This document shows, piece by piece, positions 9,790 through 20,345 of a stretch of DNA of 64,000 nt (positions within the stretch are counted from its first letter, which is position 1; each line of letters starts with the position of its first letter). Source of the DNA: Streptosporangiaceae bacterium. GTDB lineage: Bacteria; Actinomycetota; Actinomycetes; Streptosporangiales; Streptosporangiaceae. A program made the position numbers and the translations under genes. The stretch is from the NCBI GenBank assembly GCA_025964695.1, contig JAOPYK010000098.1:1-64000 (forward strand), read 5' to 3'. The notes beneath the pieces were generated by a model that was not told the DNA's origin, did not search any database, and was given only the letters and a program-made list of their open reading frames with translations.

Positions 9790-10626
9790 CTACGGTGCGG
9801 GTGACTGTTGTGGAGCGGGGGCTGCCGGCTCCGCCGTGGCTCTCGACTTCGCCAGGGCCCGGCCGTGCAGATCCGGCTCATGGGCCGCCTGTTCGACCTC
9901 GAGCAGGGACTCGCTGCGCAGGTGGGCCTCGTGCGCCGCCTTGCCGCCGCGTACCCCGAACAACCGCTTGCTGACCACGATGTAGACGATCAGCCCGACG
10001 TTGACGACGAACGCGCCGACGCGGAGCGGTGAGATCTTCTCGGTCAGCTCGAAGATCTCGATCGGCAGCCCGAAGCACGTCGCGACGACGGCGAAGTACT
10101 CACCCCACCGCTTGAGCATCCACAGGCCCACCGCCTCGACGATCTCGATGGCGGCGTACACGAGCAGTGCGACCGCCACCCAGACCAGGGTGGTGGACTT
10201 CAGCTCGAAGACATGCCGGATCGACGTGACGATCTTTGAGTTGTCGAGGTCCACGCCGATCTGCTTGGCGACGGGCTTGAGGATGGGGATCTCGCGCTCG
10301 AAGATCTGCTGTATCGAATCCCGGCTGCGCGAGAACTGCCATACGCCCCACGCCGCGAGCACCACGATCACCCCGCGGACCGCGCGCTCGAACGCGAAGA
10401 ACCGCATGATGAAGGCGTCCCGGAGCGCTCGCCCGCGCGGCACCAGCGGCGCCTCGTCGGCGGGCCCGCCGCCGTGCGGCGCGCCGTGTACATAGGTCCC
10501 GCAGCGCAGGCATCGCCATGCGTCGCCCGAGGGCGTCGGCACATGCAGCTTCTCGCGTAGTCGGGTCTCGTCCGGCGCGTAGGTGATGTGACCCTTACGC
10601 GCACACGTCAGCAGGCTCCAGTCCAC
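9790..10626 (-). CDS. DUF2127 domain-containing membrane protein with N-terminal Cys-rich segment
   Basis: VDWSLLTCARKGHITY...CLRCGTYVHG; LLVYAAIEIVEAVGLWMLKRWGEYFAVVATCFGLPIEIFEL. Confidence 0.8.
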   Translation of the reverse strand: MDWSLLTCARKGHITYAPDETRLREKLHVPTPSGDAWRCLRCGTYVHGAPHGGGPADEAPLVPRGRALRDAFIMRFFAFERAVRGVIVVLAAWGVWQFSRSRDSIQQIFEREIPILKPVAKQIGVDLDNSKIVTSIRHVFELKSTTLVWVAVALLVYAAIEIVEAVGLWMLKRWGEYFAVVATCFGLPIEIFELTEKISPLRVGAFVVNVGLIVYIVVSKRLFGVRGGKAAHEAHLRSESLLEVEQAAHEPDLHGRALAKSRATAEPAAPAPQQSPAP

Positions 10627-10812
10627 GGGGGCAAGCCTAAGGTCAACAGCCACCGCCGCGCCTGGGTTCGCGGTCCTGTCCGGACCGGGACTTCCGGCTC
10701 CCGGGGGCCCGCTCCCCATGACCGGCTCCTTATGACCGCTGCGAGCCGGTCCATGTGATCAGGGCCATAGCGCGACGCGGAACCACCGCCTGCTCCCTCC
10801 CGTTGACCCCGC

Positions 10813-11109
10813 GTGGACATAGTTCGTACCCTCCGGCTCGTCTCCCTGGCAGAGGCCACCTCGTTCCTGCTGCTGCTCATCGCCACCGCGGTGAAGTACG
10901 GAGCGGAGTCGCCGCAGGGCGTGCAGATCCTGGGCCCGGTGCACGGGACCCTGTTCATCGCCTACTGCGCGCTGGTGATCCTGGCCCGGGGGCGGACCGG
11001 CTGGGACGGCCGCCGGACACTGCTGGCGCTCGTCGCGGGAGTCCTGCCGTTCGCGCCGTTCTACGTGGAGCGTGCCTGGCTCCGGCCGGTGGTCCCCGAG
11101 CAGGGTTGA
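10813..11109 (+). CDS. DUF3817 domain-containing integral membrane protein
   Basis: LRLVSLAEATSFLLLLIATAVKY...ILGPVHGTLFIAYCALVI. Confidence 0.85.
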   Translation: MDIVRTLRLVSLAEATSFLLLLIATAVKYGAESPQGVQILGPVHGTLFIAYCALVILARGRTGWDGRRTLLALVAGVLPFAPFYVERAWLRPVVPEQG

Positions 11110-11154
11110 GCGGTGGCGGGGCTCAGGCCGAGGGGGGAGTGGGCCTCGCCACGC

Positions 11155-12414
11155 TCAGCCCGTGAAGTCGTACGGCCTGAGCGAACAGTGGCGGTAGCCG
11201 GCGTAGTGCGTGCGCAGCCAACTGCGGCGGGCCTGCTCACTCCAGCGCCCGAACCGCCGGGCGGTCGCCGGATCGGGCGCCGCCGACGGGTGCTCGTCGA
11301 GCAGCCAGGCACTGACCATACTGCTGTAGAGCACGCCGCGCATGTGGTCCGGAGCGGCGCAGACGCGCGCGTCGATCAGGCCGAGCCCGATCTCCTGGGC
11401 CGCCCGGTGCCAGTAACCGGGCGCCAGATCCGTCAGATGCACTCGCGCCACGCCGCCGCGTACCGTCACCTCGCCCACCTCACCGCCGCCCGGTAGCTGT
11501 TCCACCCGGGTGAAGGCCCCCGGCGTGCCGGCCAGCCGGGCGGCGAGCGGGGTCACAGCGGCCTCGAGGGAGGGCAGGGCCGACCGCAACGCCGGATGGA
11601 CGCACACCGTCAGCGGCCATCGCCCGCAGGCGTAGCCGGTCGGTGCCGGGGTGAGCGCCGCCCCGCCGTAGCCGTGCAGGCGCACGGTGCTCACCGCCGT
11701 GACCCCCAGCGCCGCCGCGATCGGCAGCACGATCACCGCCCGCCGGGACACGGTCCACATATAGCCCAGGAGAAGCGTCGCGCCGAAGCCGAGCGACCAG
11801 AGCAGCTGATCGGTGAACAGCCCGGGACGGAGTCCGTCGAACACCTGGACCTGGCCGATGGCCGCGGGAGGGAGCAGGCTCAGCCAGGAGGAGCCGTCGG
11901 TGCGCAGTGTCGCCCAGAGCAAGGTCGTCACCGCCACCGCGACCACCACCAGCGGGCTGGCGAACAGCCGGCCGGCCAGACAGCCGAGCACGACGTGCAG
12001 CACCAGGGCCGCCGCGCCCGCGAGCAGCCCGGCCGGCCGCAGATCCCAGGTGCCCGCCCGCAGCAGGGTCTCCGCGACGACGACCCCCGCGACCACCCCG
12101 TAGGCCAGCAGCGACACCAATGTGAGCAGCAGCAGGTCCAGCAGCGGTCCCGTGGCGGCCGAACGTGAGGTGAGGATGCGCAGATGGTCCAAGCGATGCT
12201 CGCGCACCGCCCCCCACGCGGCGAGCGTGGCCGTGGCCGGCCCCAGCAGCCGGACCGAGGCGCTGACGGCCACGACGGTGTTGTCCCAGTAGGCGACGCC
12301 CGGGATGAGGGCCTGCCAGGCGAGGGCCAGACCCAGTACGGCGAGCACCGGCACCGCGATCAGCACCATCGTCCTGCGGGCGTCCACCCGCAGGACCCGT
12401 GCCAGCTCAGACAC
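11155..12414 (-). CDS. ABC transporter permease-like integral membrane protein
   Basis: Six or more TM helices; translationally coupled to the ATPase at 12407; GTG start at 12414. Confidence 0.75.
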   Translation of the reverse strand: MSELARVLRVDARRTMVLIAVPVLAVLGLALAWQALIPGVAYWDNTVVAVSASVRLLGPATATLAAWGAVREHRLDHLRILTSRSAATGPLLDLLLLTLVSLLAYGVVAGVVVAETLLRAGTWDLRPAGLLAGAAALVLHVVLGCLAGRLFASPLVVVAVAVTTLLWATLRTDGSSWLSLLPPAAIGQVQVFDGLRPGLFTDQLLWSLGFGATLLLGYMWTVSRRAVIVLPIAAALGVTAVSTVRLHGYGGAALTPAPTGYACGRWPLTVCVHPALRSALPSLEAAVTPLAARLAGTPGAFTRVEQLPGGGEVGEVTVRGGVARVHLTDLAPGYWHRAAQEIGLGLIDARVCAAPDHMRGVLYSSMVSAWLLDEHPSAAPDPATARRFGRWSEQARRSWLRTHYAGYRHCSLRPYDFTG

Positions 12415-13228
12415 CGGCGCCGCTGCCGACCGGCAGCCGGTCCAGCCGGGAGTGGGTCTCCGGTACGGCGACGGCTCGCGCGGTGCGGTTCCCGGTGGTC
12501 CGGTCCCCCGCCGCGAAGATCGCCGCCTGCCCGCCGACCGGAAGGTGCGATCCGCGGCCGCCGGTGCCGACCGGCCGCGGCCGGGTGGCGAGCTCGGTGA
12601 GCCGGCCACGGGCGAGTGCGAAGACCTGGTCGCACCACCCGGCCACGTGCCCGGCGGACGGCCCGGTGACGAGCACCGTCGGAGCCAGCGATCTCAGCAG
12701 CGGGATGAGTTCGTCGGCGGCCTGCTCGCTCACCCCGGTCAGTGGCTCATCCAGGAGCACCAGATCCGGGTCGTGGACACAGGTGGCGGCCAGCGCCGCC
12801 CGCAGCCGCACATCGGCCGGCAGCATCCCCAGTTTCATCGCCGCGACGTCACCGAGCTCCAGCCGTTCCAGGATTGCCTGCACGGCCGGCATGGATATGC
12901 GTTTGTAAGAGGCCGAGTAAGCGACGAAGTCGCGAACGCGAAGACCGGCGGCCCAGCTGAAATCAGCGGGCAGATATCCGATCCTCGCCCGCAAACGTCG
13001 CAGATCGGCAGAGCTGCCGGTCGCGTATCCGAGAATATCGAGCGCGCCGACATATGGACGGCGCATGGTTGCGAACGTGGCGAGCAGGGTTGACTTTCCC
13101 GCACCTGGCGAACCGGTCAAACCGATCACACCTCCGGCGATGCCGAAGGTCGCCGGACGCAAGAGCCACCGCCCCCCGCGGCGGACACCCATTTCTCTGG
13201 CCACGATCGTGGAAATATCCGCGATCAT
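12407..13228 (-). CDS. ABC transporter ATP-binding protein
   Basis: GLTGSPGAGKSTLLATFATMRRP Walker A; CVHDPDLVLLDEPLTG Walker B. Confidence 0.9.
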   Translation of the reverse strand: MIADISTIVAREMGVRRGGRWLLRPATFGIAGGVIGLTGSPGAGKSTLLATFATMRRPYVGALDILGYATGSSADLRRLRARIGYLPADFSWAAGLRVRDFVAYSASYKRISMPAVQAILERLELGDVAAMKLGMLPADVRLRAALAATCVHDPDLVLLDEPLTGVSEQAADELIPLLRSLAPTVLVTGPSAGHVAGWCDQVFALARGRLTELATRPRPVGTGGRGSHLPVGGQAAIFAAGDRTTGNRTARAVAVPETHSRLDRLPVGSGAGV

Positions 13229-13635
13229 TTATAATCCCCCCGTTATCGTCATGCGGCCGTGACGAGCAGAGGGTTTTGGACGCATTACCCGCTGCTCCCC
13301 CCGGAGTGCGGATCGCCTACCCACTTTTGCCGTCGCTACACGCATCGACTTCTTAACTATAACCGGGCTTGGCGTTGGCTGTCAGCTCTCTTTTGCGCTC
13401 GGCCCGAGGTCGGGGTGGCTTTATGTACGGTGTGGTGTGAGCAAGGGGCTATGAGGGGTCAATGCGTATTTTCGGCGAAACGGGCTGGTGACAATTCGGC
13501 GGCACGGCTTCGGTACGCCACGCTTTGTCACGGGTGAGGCGTTCCGCCCCCGCCGGCCGTCGGGCCCGTGGGGCCGCCCGCCGTAGGTGGCGTACAGGCG
13601 CACGGAACCCGCCGCCCATGGGGCAGGATGGAGAC

Positions 13636-14571
13636 ATGCCTTCACCGGACTTCTCGCTGCACGGCGCCATCGACCTCGGGGCTCGGCAGGCCGCCGCCAA
13701 GAAGCAGCAGCAACGCCAGGCGTCCCCCGCCGACGGCGGCAACGCCTATGTACTGGACATCACCGACGAGACCTTCAACACCGAGGTCGTCCAGAAGTCG
13801 CGCACGGTCCCGGTGCTGGTGGACTTCTGGGCCGAATGGTGCGGGCCCTGCAAGCAGCTCAGCCCCATCCTGGAGAAGCTGGCGGCGGAGGCCGGCGGGC
13901 GCTGGATCCTCGCCAAGGTCGACATCGAGGCGAACCCCCAGCTGGGCGCGTACATGCAGCAGATGGGCGTGCGGGGCATCCCGTTCGTGGCGGCGGTGGT
14001 CTCCGGGCAGCTGATGCCGTTCCTCAACGGCGCGGCCCCCGAGGCCCAGGTCCGCCAGGCCATCGACCAGCTCTTCGACGCGCTGCGCCAGGAGGGCATC
14101 CTGCCGGACGGCGCCGACGCGGAGGGGATGGAGGGCGCCGAGCCGGCCCCTGTCGAGGCGGACCCGATCTACGAGGCCGCCGAGACGGCGCTGCAGCGAG
14201 GCGACCTGGACGCCGCCGCGGACGCCTTCCGCCAGATCCTCGAGAAGGCACCCCAGGACGACTACGCCAAGCGCGGTCTCGCCCTGGTCGAGCTGAGCCG
14301 CCGGGTCCGGGACTACGACGCCGAGCAGGTCCTGCGCGACGCCGCCGACCAGCCGGACGACGCCGCGGCGCAGACCCGGGCCGCCGACATCGAGATGGTC
14401 TCCGGCGCCATCGACAAGGCCTTCGAGCGGCTGGTCTCGACCGTGCGCCGGACCGCCGGTGACGACCAGGACACCGCCCGCGCCCACCTGCTGAGCCTCT
14501 TCGACGTGCTGCCGCCCGAAGACCCGCGGATCGCCAAGGGGCGGCGCGCCCTGCAGTCCGCGCTGTTCTGA
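13636..14571 (+). CDS. thioredoxin/tetratricopeptide co-chaperone (YbbN/CnoX-like)
   Basis: VDFWAEWCGPCKQLSPILEKLA thioredoxin motif followed by TPR-like repeats AETALQRGDLDAAADAFRQIL. Confidence 0.93.
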   Translation: MPSPDFSLHGAIDLGARQAAAKKQQQRQASPADGGNAYVLDITDETFNTEVVQKSRTVPVLVDFWAEWCGPCKQLSPILEKLAAEAGGRWILAKVDIEANPQLGAYMQQMGVRGIPFVAAVVSGQLMPFLNGAAPEAQVRQAIDQLFDALRQEGILPDGADAEGMEGAEPAPVEADPIYEAAETALQRGDLDAAADAFRQILEKAPQDDYAKRGLALVELSRRVRDYDAEQVLRDAADQPDDAAAQTRAADIEMVSGAIDKAFERLVSTVRRTAGDDQDTARAHLLSLFDVLPPEDPRIAKGRRALQSALF

Positions 14572-14692
14572 TCGGGTTCGTCCGGGCTCATCCGGACCGG
14601 CGGGGCGGGCGCCACCGCCCGGCCGCGCCCGCCGTCGTCCGATGCGGACCGTTCCCCTGCCCATGCCACTGCCGGGCGGGCATCATTGCAGT

Positions 14693-15331
14693 GTGACGGC
14701 GCTCACGGTGACCATCTCGGCGACGTTCGGCACGGGCGGTGTGCAGATCGGGCACGCCGTCGCCCAGCGGCTCGGGCTGCCGCTGGTGGATCGGATCATC
14801 CCGGGCGCGGTCGCGGCAGAGATCGGCTGCTCGGTCGAGGAGGCGCTCGTCCATGACGACCGGTCCGAGAGCGGGCTCGGGCGCCTGCTGGCCGGCGCCG
14901 CCTACCTGCCCAACATCACCCTCGGCGGCATGGACGTCTACCTGCCGCATCGCGCGCTCGTACCGGAGGGGGACTTCGTCGCCTGCACCGAGCGGTTCAT
15001 CAAGGAGATCGCACGCGAGCGTGGCGGGGTGATCCTGGGCAGAGCGGCCGCCCGGGTGCTGGCGGACCGTCCACGAGCCCTGCACGTTCGCCTGGACGGG
15101 CCGCGCGAGCGACGGCTCGAGCGGGTCGTGACCGAGTTCGGCGTCGAGCAAAAGGCCGCGCAGCGTATGCTCGATGACAACGATCGTGCCCGCGCCGCAT
15201 ACGTCAAGCACTTCTACCGGGTCGACCCCGCCAGTCCGCGGCTGTACCACCTCGTCATCGACAGTACGAGGCTCCCGGAACGCGCCTGCGTCGACCTGAT
15301 CGTCTCGGCGGCCCGCTGGGGCAGTGGGTGA
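14693..15331 (+). CDS. cytidylate kinase-like family protein
   Basis: VTISATFGTGGVQIGHAVAQRLGLPLVDR...GGVILGRAAARVLADRPRALHVRLDGPRERRLERV. Confidence 0.85.
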   Translation: MTALTVTISATFGTGGVQIGHAVAQRLGLPLVDRIIPGAVAAEIGCSVEEALVHDDRSESGLGRLLAGAAYLPNITLGGMDVYLPHRALVPEGDFVACTERFIKEIARERGGVILGRAAARVLADRPRALHVRLDGPRERRLERVVTEFGVEQKAAQRMLDDNDRARAAYVKHFYRVDPASPRLYHLVIDSTRLPERACVDLIVSAARWGSG

Positions 15332-15377
15332 GCGCAGCCGATCCGACCTGACAACGACGTCCCAGGGAGCAGTTGAC

Positions 15378-16781
15378 GTGGCCAGCCTGCCCAGCGTGTC
15401 GTATTCGATCACGGTCCGGCTCGAGGTGCCGGCCGGCGGCAGAGCCGTGAGTCAGATCACCCAAGTCGTGGAGAACGCGGGTGGGATCGTCACGGCGCTC
15501 GACGTCACGACCGCCGCACATGAGTCGCTGCGGATCGACGTGACCATCGCCACCCGTGACACCGAGCACGCCGAGTCCATCGTCGGCGCGCTGGAGATGA
15601 TCGAGGACCTCAAGATCCACAAGGTCAGCGACCGGACCTTCCTCATGCACCTGGGCGGCAAGATCGAAATGCGGTCGAAGGTGCCGTTGCGGACCCGCGA
15701 CGAGCTCTCCATGGCCTACACCCCCGGAGTCGCCCGGGTGTCCCTGGCGATCGCGCGCAATCCCGAGGACGTCAGGCGGCTGACCATCAAGCGCAACAGC
15801 GTCGCGGTGGTGACCGACGGCTCCGCGGTGCTCGGCCTCGGCAACATCGGCCCGGAGGCGGCGCTTCCGGTCATGGAGGGCAAGGCGGCCCTGTTCAAGC
15901 GCTTCGCCGACATCGACGCCTGGCCGATCTGCCTGGACACCCAGGACACCGACGAGATCGTACGGACCGTACAGATCATTGCTCCCGGCTTCGGCGGCAT
16001 CAACCTGGAGGACATCTCCGCGCCGCGTTGTTTCGAGGTCGAGGCCCGGCTGCGCGAACTGCTGGACATCCCGGTCTTCCACGACGACCAGCACGGCACC
16101 GCCATCTGCGTCAGCGCCGCGCTCACCAACGCGCTGCGGGTCGTCGGCAAGGACCTCGGCTCGGTGCGCATCGCCATGGCGGGCGCGGGTGCGGCCGGCA
16201 GCGCCATCCTCAAACTGCTGCTGCACGCGGGTGCGTCGCAGGTGGTGGTCTGCGACTACCACGGGGCCGTCCACCGGGGCCGGGACGACCTGGACGACTC
16301 GCTGCGCTGGATCGCCGACAACACCAACGCCGACAACTACGCCGGGGATCTGAAGGGCGCGGTCAAGGGCGCCGACGTGTTCATCGGGGTATCGGCCCCG
16401 GGCATCCTGTCCGGCGACGACATCGCCACGATGAACGACGACGCCATCGTGTTCGCGCTGGCCAATCCCGAGCCCGAGGTGTCGCCGGACGCCGCCCGCG
16501 AGTACGCCGCCGTCGTCGCGACCGGCCGCAGCGACTACCCCAACCAGATCAACAACGTGCTGGCCTTCCCCGGGGTGTTCCGTGGGTTGCTGGACGCGCA
16601 GAGCCGGACGATAACCACGGCCATGCTGCTCGCCGCGGCCCAGGCCCTGTCCGCCATCGTGACCGACGCCGAACTCGGCCCCAACTACATCGTGCCGAGC
16701 GTCTTCCACCCCGACGTCACCAAGGCCGTCGCCGCGGCCGTACGCGAGGCCGCGGGCGGCAGGCCGCGTACGGAGGCGTGA
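15378..16781 (+). CDS. NAD-dependent malic enzyme with N-terminal ACT-like domain
   Basis: [86 protein letters not shown]. Confidence 0.96.
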   Translation: MASLPSVSYSITVRLEVPAGGRAVSQITQVVENAGGIVTALDVTTAAHESLRIDVTIATRDTEHAESIVGALEMIEDLKIHKVSDRTFLMHLGGKIEMRSKVPLRTRDELSMAYTPGVARVSLAIARNPEDVRRLTIKRNSVAVVTDGSAVLGLGNIGPEAALPVMEGKAALFKRFADIDAWPICLDTQDTDEIVRTVQIIAPGFGGINLEDISAPRCFEVEARLRELLDIPVFHDDQHGTAICVSAALTNALRVVGKDLGSVRIAMAGAGAAGSAILKLLLHAGASQVVVCDYHGAVHRGRDDLDDSLRWIADNTNADNYAGDLKGAVKGADVFIGVSAPGILSGDDIATMNDDAIVFALANPEPEVSPDAAREYAAVVATGRSDYPNQINNVLAFPGVFRGLLDAQSRTITTAMLLAAAQALSAIVTDAELGPNYIVPSVFHPDVTKAVAAAVREAAGGRPRTEA

Positions 16782-16792
16782 GGTACCCGGTG

Positions 16793-17329
16793 TCACCGCG
16801 TCCTGCGGACGGGAGAGGCCCAGTCGCCACAGCCGCTGCGGGGCCACAGGAAGGCGTAGAAGAGCAGCAGGGCGCCGGCCACCACTGTGGCCAGACCCGT
16901 GGCGCCCAGGGCCGTGCCGGCCGCTCGTGAACCCGTGAGGGGCAGCTTTCGCGGCCGGCCGGTGCCGGGGGCCGGCGCGGCGGCCGGCCCGCAGCCGGCC
17001 GTGCGGGTGGCGGCCGCGACCGTACGATTCGCGGCGACGACCTTGATCGCTGTCGGTACGCCCCGGGCCAGTGAGACCTCGTTGTGGACCTCCGCGCCGG
17101 GTGGGATGATCTCGGTGCGCAGAAAGAGGCCCCCGGTGTAGAGCGTGTAGGACCGGCCCTGCCCGGTGTCGCCGTTGTGCACCGTGACTTCGGCGTACCG
17201 CCACGGGCAGCGCGCCTGGCCGATCGTCGCGGTCACCGCCGAGGCGGAGACCGATGATGTGGACGACGGCGTGACCGCCGGCATCACCGGTGGCCCCGGC
17301 AGCCAGAACAATGCGAGCGCGAACAGCAC
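16793..17329 (-). CDS. predicted sortase-anchored surface protein (LPLTG signal)
   Basis: Signal peptide; C-terminal LPLTG + hydrophobic helix + WPRSGCGDWASPVRRTR. Confidence 0.8.
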   Translation of the reverse strand: MLFALALFWLPGPPVMPAVTPSSTSSVSASAVTATIGQARCPWRYAEVTVHNGDTGQGRSYTLYTGGLFLRTEIIPPGAEVHNEVSLARGVPTAIKVVAANRTVAAATRTAGCGPAAAPAPGTGRPRKLPLTGSRAAGTALGATGLATVVAGALLLFYAFLWPRSGCGDWASPVRRTR

Positions 17330-17392
17330 GGATTCCCCCCGAAATATCCGTTCTCTCCCGCGGGGCCTACCCGCTGCGCACGACCGGGACGC

Positions 17393-18166
17393 CTAGTCGG
17401 AGCCCTTCTTGGCGGAGTTCTGGGGGGACTTGCGGCCGCCGGCGAACATGTTGTCCCTGCGGCGCGGCCAGATGCCGCCCCACCAGAAGATGATGACACC
17501 CGTGATCATCGCCGCCACGCCGGTCGCGATCCTCGCGTAGAGCTGGGCGCTCTCCGGGCCGGTGTGCGGCAGCTTCGTGGCCGGTGTCTTGCGCGCCGGC
17601 GTCTTGGCCGTGCAGTCCGCGGTGCGGGTGACGCTGCGGATGGGCTTGTTCCGGTAGGTCACCGCGATCTTGGTCACCTGGCCCTCCTTGAGGGTCAGCG
17701 GATTGCTGCGGGTGCCCAGCGGGCCGACGCGGTCGGCCAGGGCGACCTGGCCGTCCTGCTCGATCGTGTAGTCCTCAGTGCCGCTGCCGCTGTTGGTGAC
17801 CTTCACCGTGATCTCGGGCCCGGGGCAGCGGACCGCCGAGACGGTGGCCTTGAGCGGGATGACGGTGGGCGCCGTGGGGGTGACCGTGGCCGTCGGGGTC
17901 ACGTGACTCGGGGTGGGGTGCACGGTCTTGGTGGGCTGATGGGTCGGTGCCGTGGTCGGGGCGGAGGTCTTCGCGGTGGCGCTGGCCTTCGCCGAGGCCT
18001 GTGGAGTCGCGCCGGCCGTCGTGGTGGCCGTCGGGGTCAGGGTGCTGCTCGATGCGGGGGTGCTGGCCGCCCGTGAGGACGACGCCGAGCGGGTCAGCGC
18101 GGGGATCGCGATGAGCGCCCCGATCACGAAGAACACCGCTGCGATGATGACCCTCGGCAACTGCAT
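17393..18166 (-). CDS. predicted sortase-anchored surface protein (LPHTG signal), Thr/Ala/Pro-rich stalk
   Basis: N-terminal TM/signal; TPTATVTPTAPT stalk; LPHTGPESAQLYARIATGVAAMITGVIIFWWGGIWPRRRD. Confidence 0.82.
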   Translation of the reverse strand: MQLPRVIIAAVFFVIGALIAIPALTRSASSSRAASTPASSSTLTPTATTTAGATPQASAKASATAKTSAPTTAPTHQPTKTVHPTPSHVTPTATVTPTAPTVIPLKATVSAVRCPGPEITVKVTNSGSGTEDYTIEQDGQVALADRVGPLGTRSNPLTLKEGQVTKIAVTYRNKPIRSVTRTADCTAKTPARKTPATKLPHTGPESAQLYARIATGVAAMITGVIIFWWGGIWPRRRDNMFAGGRKSPQNSAKKGSD

Positions 18167-18324
18167 GCGTCCTCCCGATGGCCCACCACCGTCATGGGTT
18201 CCTGTGGACAACCTAGATCATTTTTTACCTACGCCCGCATTCTGCCGATTACCCAGCGGCAAGAAGTCCCTAACGCGATAACTCGGTGGGCCCTGGACGG
18301 GCGGCACCCCGCATGATGGGGTCC

Positions 18325-18909
18325 ATGCACGACGCCATCGCGGTGGGCCGCCTTCTGGTAGCGACCCCTCTGCTCGAAGACCCGAACTTCCGGCGCAGCG
18401 TCGTCCTGCTGGTCGAGCACGACGAGCGCGAGGGCACCATCGGCGTGGTGCTCAACCGTCCCACCGAGGTGCCGGTCGAGCAGGTGCTGCCGACCTGGTC
18501 TGGGCTGGTGACCGGGCCGTCCGTCGTGTTCCAGGGCGGCCCGGTGGCGCTCGACACGGCACTGGCACTGGCCCGCATGACGAGCGGGAACGGTGGGACC
18601 GGGCCGGTCGGCTGGCGGCCGCTGGACGGCCCGCCGGCCGTCGCGCGGGTCGGGCTGGTGAATCTGGACACTTCCCCGGATCTGGTCGCGGCCGACATGG
18701 CGCAGTTCCGCGTCTTCGCCGGCTACGCGGGCTGGAGCGATGGCCAGCTTCGGTCAGAGGTCGAGGAGGGCGCGTGGTACGTGGTGCCGGCCGTACCGGG
18801 CGATGTCTTCATCGAAGATCCCGGGCATCTCTGGCAGACGGTGCTGCGCCGGCAGGGCGGCGAACTCGCCTTCGTCGCCACTTTCCCCGACGACCCGAGT
18901 CTTAACTAA
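18325..18909 (+). CDS. YqgE/AlgH family protein (UPF0301)
   Basis: GRLLVATPLLEDPNFRRSVVLLVEHDEREGTIGVVLNRPTEVPVEQVLP. Confidence 0.95.
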   Translation: MHDAIAVGRLLVATPLLEDPNFRRSVVLLVEHDEREGTIGVVLNRPTEVPVEQVLPTWSGLVTGPSVVFQGGPVALDTALALARMTSGNGGTGPVGWRPLDGPPAVARVGLVNLDTSPDLVAADMAQFRVFAGYAGWSDGQLRSEVEEGAWYVVPAVPGDVFIEDPGHLWQTVLRRQGGELAFVATFPDDPSLN

Positions 18910-18919
18910 ACTGTCGGCG
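18907..18919 (+). promoter_or_regulatory. -10-like TAAACT 6 nt upstream of GTG (predicted leaderless start)
   Basis: TAAACTgtcggcGTG. Confidence 0.55.
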
Positions 18920-19164
18920 TGAGCACCAAGATCCTCCCAGAGAGCGATACCCGGCCCGACCTCTCGCATGGCGACGGGGACCACGAACGGTTCGCGCACT
19001 ATGTCAAGAAGGCAAAGATCACGGAGAGTGCCGTAACGGGCACCCCGGTGATCGCGCTGTGCGGCAAGGTTTGGGTACCCAACCGTGACCCGAAGAAGTA
19101 TCCCGTCTGCCCGGAGTGCAAAGAGATCTTCGAAGGCATGCCGCAAGGCGGCGGCAAGGAATAA
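18919..19164 (+). CDS. DUF3039 domain-containing protein
   Basis: RFAHYVKKAKITESAVTGTPVIALCGKVWVPNRDPKKYPVCPECKEIFEGM. Confidence 0.92.
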   Translation: MSTKILPESDTRPDLSHGDGDHERFAHYVKKAKITESAVTGTPVIALCGKVWVPNRDPKKYPVCPECKEIFEGMPQGGGKE

Positions 19165-19231
19165 CCTGGGCAGTCACACTGGGTGACGGTGCGGCTGCTC
19201 TGCATACAAGCCGTCTTAGTTCGGGGGAATC

Positions 19232-20197
19232 ATGAGGCGGCGAGGTCTTTTTGTCATGCTCGGGGTGGCGGCGACGATCATTGGTCCGGTGCCCGGAACA
19301 CGCCATATCTCGGCTGAGCGGGCGGCCGCGCCGGCGTGCCGGACCTCGGGACGCTCATCGAGGCTCGCGCACGGGATCATCCGGGATCGCGAGTCCCTCT
19401 CCCGCGCGCAGGTGGCCGGTCTCATGGACGATCTGCGCCGCACGCTGCTAGGCCGGTTCGGCGAGTCCGACGAACGCCGGCTGGCCGCCCGGCTGCCGGG
19501 CACGGTCGAGGTGCCGGTGCGCTTCCACGTGATCGCCTCGGGCGACCAGGGGCGGCTGTCGCGGGCCGAGGTCGACGGGCAGATCGCCGCACTCAACGCG
19601 GCGTACTCCGGGCGGACCGGCGGTGCGGACACCGGAGTGTCCTTTCGGCTGATCGCCGTGGATGTGACCAACAACGCCGACTGGTTCGCCGCACCCCGGC
19701 GCTACGAGGGACCACTGAAGACCGCGCTGCGCCGCGGTGGTCCCGGCACACTCAACCTCTACAGCGCGGCGGTCGGCAGCGACATCCTCGGCGTCTCGAC
19801 GTTCCCGCAGTGGTACAGCCTGCGGCCGGTGCTCGACGGAGTCATGATCGACTACCGCAGCATCCCGGGTGGGAGCAATCCCCGCTTCAACCGTGGATAC
19901 ACGGCGGTCCACGAGGTGGGGCACTGGCTCGGGCTCCTGCACACGTTCGAGAACGGCTGTGTGAGCCCGGGTGACGCGGTGGACGACACTCCGTACGAAG
20001 GGCTGCCCACCCAGGGTTGCCCGATGGTCAAGGACACCTGCTGGGCGCCCGGGACCGACCCGGTGCACAACTTCATGGACTACGGCTTCGACGCCTGCAT
20101 GAACCAGTTCACGGCCGGCCAGGGCAGCCGGATCCGCGCGGTCTGGGCGGCCTACCGCGGGCAGGGGACCGACGCGGCGCGGGCAACGGACAGGTGA
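19232..20197 (+). CDS. secreted M43-type zinc metalloprotease
   Basis: HEVGHWLGLLHTF zinc motif; N-FMDYGFDACMNQFTAGQGSRI C-terminal signature; N-terminal signal sequence. Confidence 0.9.
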   Translation: MRRRGLFVMLGVAATIIGPVPGTRHISAERAAAPACRTSGRSSRLAHGIIRDRESLSRAQVAGLMDDLRRTLLGRFGESDERRLAARLPGTVEVPVRFHVIASGDQGRLSRAEVDGQIAALNAAYSGRTGGADTGVSFRLIAVDVTNNADWFAAPRRYEGPLKTALRRGGPGTLNLYSAAVGSDILGVSTFPQWYSLRPVLDGVMIDYRSIPGGSNPRFNRGYTAVHEVGHWLGLLHTFENGCVSPGDAVDDTPYEGLPTQGCPMVKDTCWAPGTDPVHNFMDYGFDACMNQFTAGQGSRIRAVWAAYRGQGTDAARATDR

Positions 20198-20222
20198 GGC
20201 CCCGGGTGTGATGTCCGCCTCT

Positions 20223-20249
20223 TCCGCGGGTGCCCCGGGCACCCGCGGA
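20223..20249. terminator. strong hairpin, 12-bp stem, 3-nt loop, downstream of the metalloprotease
   Basis: TCCGCGGGTGCC CCG GGCACCCGCGGA. Confidence 0.75.
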
Positions 20250-20345
20250 CCGGGCATCGGCCGATAACACGGCACTGACGGGTTTGCTGGGACCTTCGTG
20301 CGGTCGGCACGTCCTGTCGGTGGGGGTCGGTAACCTTCCAATACC

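Noticed and set aside
13229-13520. AT-richer intergenic segment between the ABC ATPase and the thioredoxin-TPR gene, considered as ncRNA/riboswitch
   Set aside because: No recognisable conserved riboswitch core or strong hairpin plus T-tract seen; probably promoter region.
15255-17204. 649-aa minus-strand ORF
   Set aside because: Antisense to the malic enzyme and out of frame with the LPLTG gene; shadow ORF.
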